Part shown: positions 61,386 through 64,000 of the stretch, in pieces
Layout: the number at the start of each line of letters is the position of its first letter
Numbering within the stretch: the stretch's first letter is position 1
Source of the DNA: Streptomyces sp. GS7
GTDB taxonomy: Bacteria; Actinomycetota; Actinomycetes; Streptomycetales; Streptomycetaceae
Direction: 5' to 3'
Length of the DNA: 64,000 bases
NCBI RefSeq assembly: GCF_009834125.1
Contig: NZ_CP047146.1
Location: 1,915,501 to 1,979,500, forward strand
Program-made: the position numbers and the translations under genes
The notes under the pieces: generated by a model
The model's database searches: none
What the model saw: the letters and a program-made list of their open reading frames with translations, nothing else
Told to the model about the DNA's origin: nothing

Positions 61386-62099
61386 TCAGGCGCGGCAGGC
61401 GCACGGCGTCGTGCATGCGCAAGTGTCCGCTGCCCCTTCGGCGTGCGGGGTGGGGGAGACGGCGAGGGTGGCGCAGCAGCTCTCTCCGCGCCAGGCGGCG
61501 CGGCCTTCCTTCACGGCCACCGTGGCGATGGCGAGGGCGGCGACTGGGTCGGCCCAGGACCAGCCGAGGAGGGTGTCGGCGAGTAGGCCGACGAGGAGTA
61601 CCGCTGACAGGTACGTGCACAGCAGGGTCTGTCGGGAGTCGGCGACAGCCGAGGCCGAGCCGAGTTCGCGCCCGGCGCGGCGTTGGGCGGTGGACAGGAC
61701 GGGCATGACGATGAGCGAGAGGGCGGCCAGCAGGATCCCGGCCGGCGAGTGGCTGGTCTCGGCTGCGCCGGCCAGCACCCGTATCGCGTCGGCTGCGACG
61801 TAGGCGGCCAGGGCGAAGAACGAGAAGGCTATGAGCCGCAGGGCCGTTCGTTCTCGTGCTTGCCGTACGGCCTGGTCTGCGGCGGAGAACTGCCAGGCGA
61901 TCGCGGCAGCAGAGGAGACCTCGATGACCGAGTCGAGGCCGAAGCCGACCAGCGCGGCGGAGGAGGCGGCCGTGCCGGCCGTGAGGGCCACGGCGGCCTC
62001 GACGGCGTTGTAGCTGATCGTCGCTGCGACGAGCAGTCGTATGCGCCGTGTCAGCGTCTCCTGCCGGGCGGGGGCGGAGCCTGCGGGCGCGGCGGCCAT
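61386..62099 (-). CDS. Cation diffusion facilitator-type transporter
   Basis: 237 residues with five or six membrane segments, starting after a short cytoplasmic lead. GFGLDSVIEVSSAAAIAW and WADPVAALAIATVAVKEG hold the Asp residues of the transport site in CDF-like proteins. The C-terminus lacks the usual cytoplasmic metal domain and ends in a Cys-rich tail (ESCCATL, ADTCACTTPCACRA) that could bind soft metals. It is directly downstream of, and coupled to, a CmtR-like sensor by a TGATG overlap, so Cd or Pb export is likely. Confidence 0.85.
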   Translation of the reverse strand: MAAAPAGSAPARQETLTRRIRLLVAATISYNAVEAAVALTAGTAASSAALVGFGLDSVIEVSSAAAIAWQFSAADQAVRQARERTALRLIAFSFFALAAYVAADAIRVLAGAAETSHSPAGILLAALSLIVMPVLSTAQRRAGRELGSASAVADSRQTLLCTYLSAVLLVGLLADTLLGWSWADPVAALAIATVAVKEGRAAWRGESCCATLAVSPTPHAEGAADTCACTTPCACRA

Positions 62100-62434
62100 C
62101 AGCAGCAGTCCTTTTGCTCGGCGTCGGGGCAAGAGCGGTCCGCTTCCACTGCGACGACGGCGGTGCGCAGGTCGTCGAGGGCGTGTCCGATGCGGGGGTC
62201 GGCCAGTTCGTAGCGGGTTCGGCGACCGACGGGGATCGCGACGACCAGGCCGCAGTCGCGCAGGCAGGCCAGGTGGTTCGACAGCCGGGTTCGCGAGATG
62301 CCCAGAGTGTCGGCCAGGTCGGACGGGTGAGCCGGGGCACCGCGAAGTGCCAGCAGCAGGCGGCAGCGGATCGGGTCGGCGAGGGCGCGGCCGAACCGTG
62401 CGAGAACGTCGGCCTCGGAGGAGAGAGTCAGCAC
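62099..62434 (-). CDS. ArsR/SmtB-family regulator, CmtR-like
   Basis: 111 residues. The winged helix reads RFGRALADPIRCRLLLALRG, HPSDLADTLGISRTRLSNHLACLRDCGLVVA and GRRTRYELADPRIGHALDDL. Two cysteines in ACLRDCGLV correspond to Cys57 and Cys61 of mycobacterial CmtR, and the tail CPDAEQKDCC supplies the third ligand region (Cys102), together a Cd/Pb-sensing site. It represses its own operon with the CDF gene until metal binds. Confidence 0.9.
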   Translation of the reverse strand: MLTLSSEADVLARFGRALADPIRCRLLLALRGAPAHPSDLADTLGISRTRLSNHLACLRDCGLVVAIPVGRRTRYELADPRIGHALDDLRTAVVAVEADRSCPDAEQKDCC

Positions 62435-62439
62435 CTAGT

Positions 62440-62475
62440 GAATATACACGGAATCCTGAATTCAGAGAGTTGTGA
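62440..62475 (-). promoter_or_regulatory. Likely promoter and operator of the cmtR-like operon
   Basis: An AT-rich island upstream of the regulator contains GTGAATATACAC (nearly palindromic) and the perfect palindrome CTGAATTCAG. These are placed where an ArsR-type repressor should bind. Confidence 0.5.
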
Positions 62476-62610
62476 ATCGTGAGTGGGGGCGGCCCTGTCC
62501 CTTGTTTGGCGTATCGCAACTCCCGCCAGCGGAGCGGAGCTTGACATGTGGGCGGTTCGCACCCGAGGCTGATGTGGAAACGGTTTTCATAATGGATAAG
62601 GCTCAAGCGC

Positions 62611-63578
62611 ATGAAAATTGCCTTCGTGGGCAAAGGCGGCAGCGGTAAGACCACCCTGTCCGCGCTCTTCGCCCGTCGTCTGGCGGCCTCCGGCGGCGCG
62701 GTGGTCGCGGTGGACGCCGACATCAACCAGCACCTGGGCGTGGCGCTCGGGTTGAGCGAGGACGAGTCGGCGCGGCTGCCGGCCATGGGGGGCAGGCTCG
62801 CCGAGATCAAGGAGTACCTGCGGGGGAGCAATCCGTTGATCTCCTCGGCTGCCGCCATGGTCAAGACAACCCCGGCCGGGCGCGGTTCGCGGTTGCTGCG
62901 GGTCGGCGGGGAGGATCTGATCCATGATGGGTTGGCCTGTGACGTCGCCGGGGTGCGGCTGCTGGCGGCCGGTGCGTTCACCGAGGAGGACCTGGGGGGG
63001 CCTGCTACCACTCCAAGGTCGGCGCGGTGGAGCTGTATCTGAACCACCTGGTCGACCTGCCCGGTGAGTACGTGGTGGTCGACATGACAGCGGGAGCGGA
63101 TTCCTTCGCCTCCGGGCTGTTCACACGGTTCGACCTGACGTTCATCGTGGCCGAGCCCACCCGCAAGGGCGTTTCCGTCTACCGCCAGTACCGCGACTAC
63201 GCGGCCGAATACGGCATTGCCCTCGCCGTCGTCGGCAATAAGGTCACCGGGGCCGACGACGTGGCCTTCCTGAAGGATCAGGTTGGCGACGACTTGCTGG
63301 CCTGCCTGGAGTACTCCCCGTACGTACGCGCCCAGGAACAGGGCCGCCACGGCGCGCCGGAGAACTTGGAATCGACCAACCGGGCCGCGCTGGGGCGGCT
63401 TCAGGCGGCCGTGGATGCCCGGCCGAAGGACTGGGCCACCTTCCAGGCGCACGCCGTGGCCTTCCACCTGAAGAACGCGGCGGCCTGGGCGAACAACGCC
63501 ACGGGCGAGGACCTGGCCGCCCAGGTCGACCCGGAATTCGCTCATGGCCCCGATGCCCTGCAGGCCACGGCTCGTTGA
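62611..63578 (+). pseudogene. CooC/MinD-type ATPase with a one-base frameshift
   Basis: The first frame (62611-63042) has the Walker A loop VGKGGSGKTTLSAL and AVDADINQHLG of SIMIBI ATPases such as CooC. The second (effective from about 63000 to 63578) continues with VVVDMTAGADSFASGLFTRFDLTFIVAEPTRKGVS and NKVTGADDVAFL. The break lies in a run of seven G (62994-63000); adding one T there joins the frames as DLGVACYHSKVGAVELYL. It is either a recent loss or a sequencing error. The next gene is a SCO5389-family gene, an arrangement I believe is conserved in Streptomyces. Confidence 0.85.
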
Positions 63579-63613
63579 GCCTCGCCTGGTCAACCGAACA
63601 CGATTGGATTCGC

Positions 63614-64000
63614 ATGTCGCTCGACGCATCCCCCGCACTGCTCGCCCAGGCGGAGCGGGGTGAGGTCGACGAAGCCGCCTTCGTCGACACCGTCCGGACC
63701 TCGCTGCCGTACGCGTACCAGATGATCTCCGGACTCGCGGAGGAACTGGAGCACGGCTCGGCGCCGTTCGCGGACAACACCACGCCGCCGCCGTCGGAGG
63801 CCGAGCGCGGGCAGTTGCTGCGCGCCCTGGCCAGTGATGCCATCCGCGGCAGCCTGGAGCGTCATTTCGGGGTGCGGTTGGCCTTTCAGAACTGCCACCG
63901 CGTCGCCGTCTTCCACGCGGACGCGGAGCAGAAGGCGTATGACGCCTTCACCTCTGTGCGCGCCCAGTTGCTCAACCAGTCGCCGCAACTGCGCGACTGC
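63614..64000 (+). CDS. SCO5389-family protein (cut by the window end)
   Basis: 129 codons to the edge, with no stop yet: MSLDASPALLAQAERGEVDEAAFVDTVRTSLPYAYQMISGLAEEL, then LLRALASDAIRGSLERHFGVRLAFQNCHRVAVF and LLNQSPQLRDC in outline. This is a widespread Streptomyces family of unknown function (about 130 residues), so the stop is probably just beyond the window. It follows the frameshifted ATPase by 35 bases, likely as an operon. Confidence 0.85.
   Translation, partial: MSLDASPALLAQAERGEVDEAAFVDTVRTSLPYAYQMISGLAEELEHGSAPFADNTTPPPSEAERGQLLRALASDAIRGSLERHFGVRLAFQNCHRVAVFHADAEQKAYDAFTSVRAQLLNQSPQLRDC

Noticed and set aside
1..64000. tRNA or rRNA genes, tRNA-type attachment sites, telomeric palindromes
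   Set aside because: No cloverleaf-like or ribosomal sequence and no terminal palindrome cluster was recognised on either strand by eye.

Overview
The window is high-GC actinobacterial DNA, almost certainly Streptomyces or a close relative. Evidence for this includes GTG starts with GGAGG-type ribosome sites, many 4-base start/stop overlaps, DUF317, DUF4913 and DUF6112 families, a SCO6880-type transfer protein, a CmtR-like regulator and a SCO5389-family gene at the right edge. It reads as an accessory region: a conjugative element (plasmid or integrated) heavily rearranged by insertion sequences. No rRNA, tRNA, CRISPR array, telomere-like end or recognisable replication initiator is visible.

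Layout. 1-12 kb holds small plasmid-type genes, many broken: a DUF317 pseudogene, a degraded kinase-like gene, an IS5 remnant, two secreted proteins and a propeller-repeat protein. It also holds an intact IS256-family element with 8-bp target repeats and an IS3-family element whose transposase carries a 66-bp palindromic insertion kept in frame. 12-17.1 kb is a leftward cluster of seven genes, the first four (reading leftward from 17.1 kb) linked by 4-base overlaps (DUF4913, RelE/ParE-like, two unknowns), then a further unknown, a tandem winged-helix protein and a DUF317 protein. 17.4-22.7 kb is a Tn554-like element (two tyrosine recombinases plus a small DNA-binding partner) inserted into a conserved coding motif of a DNA cytosine methyltransferase gene. 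Its second recombinase is itself split by an IS5 element. 22.7-30 kb continues the leftward operon: methyltransferase remnants, a DnaB N-domain protein, a VirD4-like coupling protein and a relaxase-like protein lacking the usual histidines.

30-47.7 kb is a cargo block between the two halves of the transfer region, with degenerate IS5 remnants near both edges. It holds a MarR-controlled respiratory module (questin-oxidase-like DUF4243, cydA, cydB, ctaA), then three different insertion sequences in direct tandem separated by single CTAG tetranucleotides (the first carrying a GNAT acetyltransferase gene), then a DinB-like protein, a divergent MFS/MocR pair and small genes. 47.7-57.4 kb is a leftward type IV secretion operon (NlpC/P60 hydrolase, DUF6112 pilin-like protein, VirB8/TcpC-like, VirB6-like, SCO6880, VirB4-like ATPase, accessory proteins). 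57.9-64 kb carries a DNA methyltransferase convergent with a PD-(D/E)XK nuclease-like protein, a secreted GDPD-like protein, a CmtR-like metal sensor with a CDF transporter, and a frameshifted CooC-type ATPase followed by a SCO5389-family protein.

The VirD4-like, VirB4-like, VirB6-like and cell-wall hydrolase proteins would together form a single-strand DNA transfer machine of the actinobacterial T4SS type rather than the TraB/FtsK double-strand type. The cargo suggests adaptation to respiratory or quinone stress and metals, which is inference. Names rest on reading motifs by eye, without database searches.
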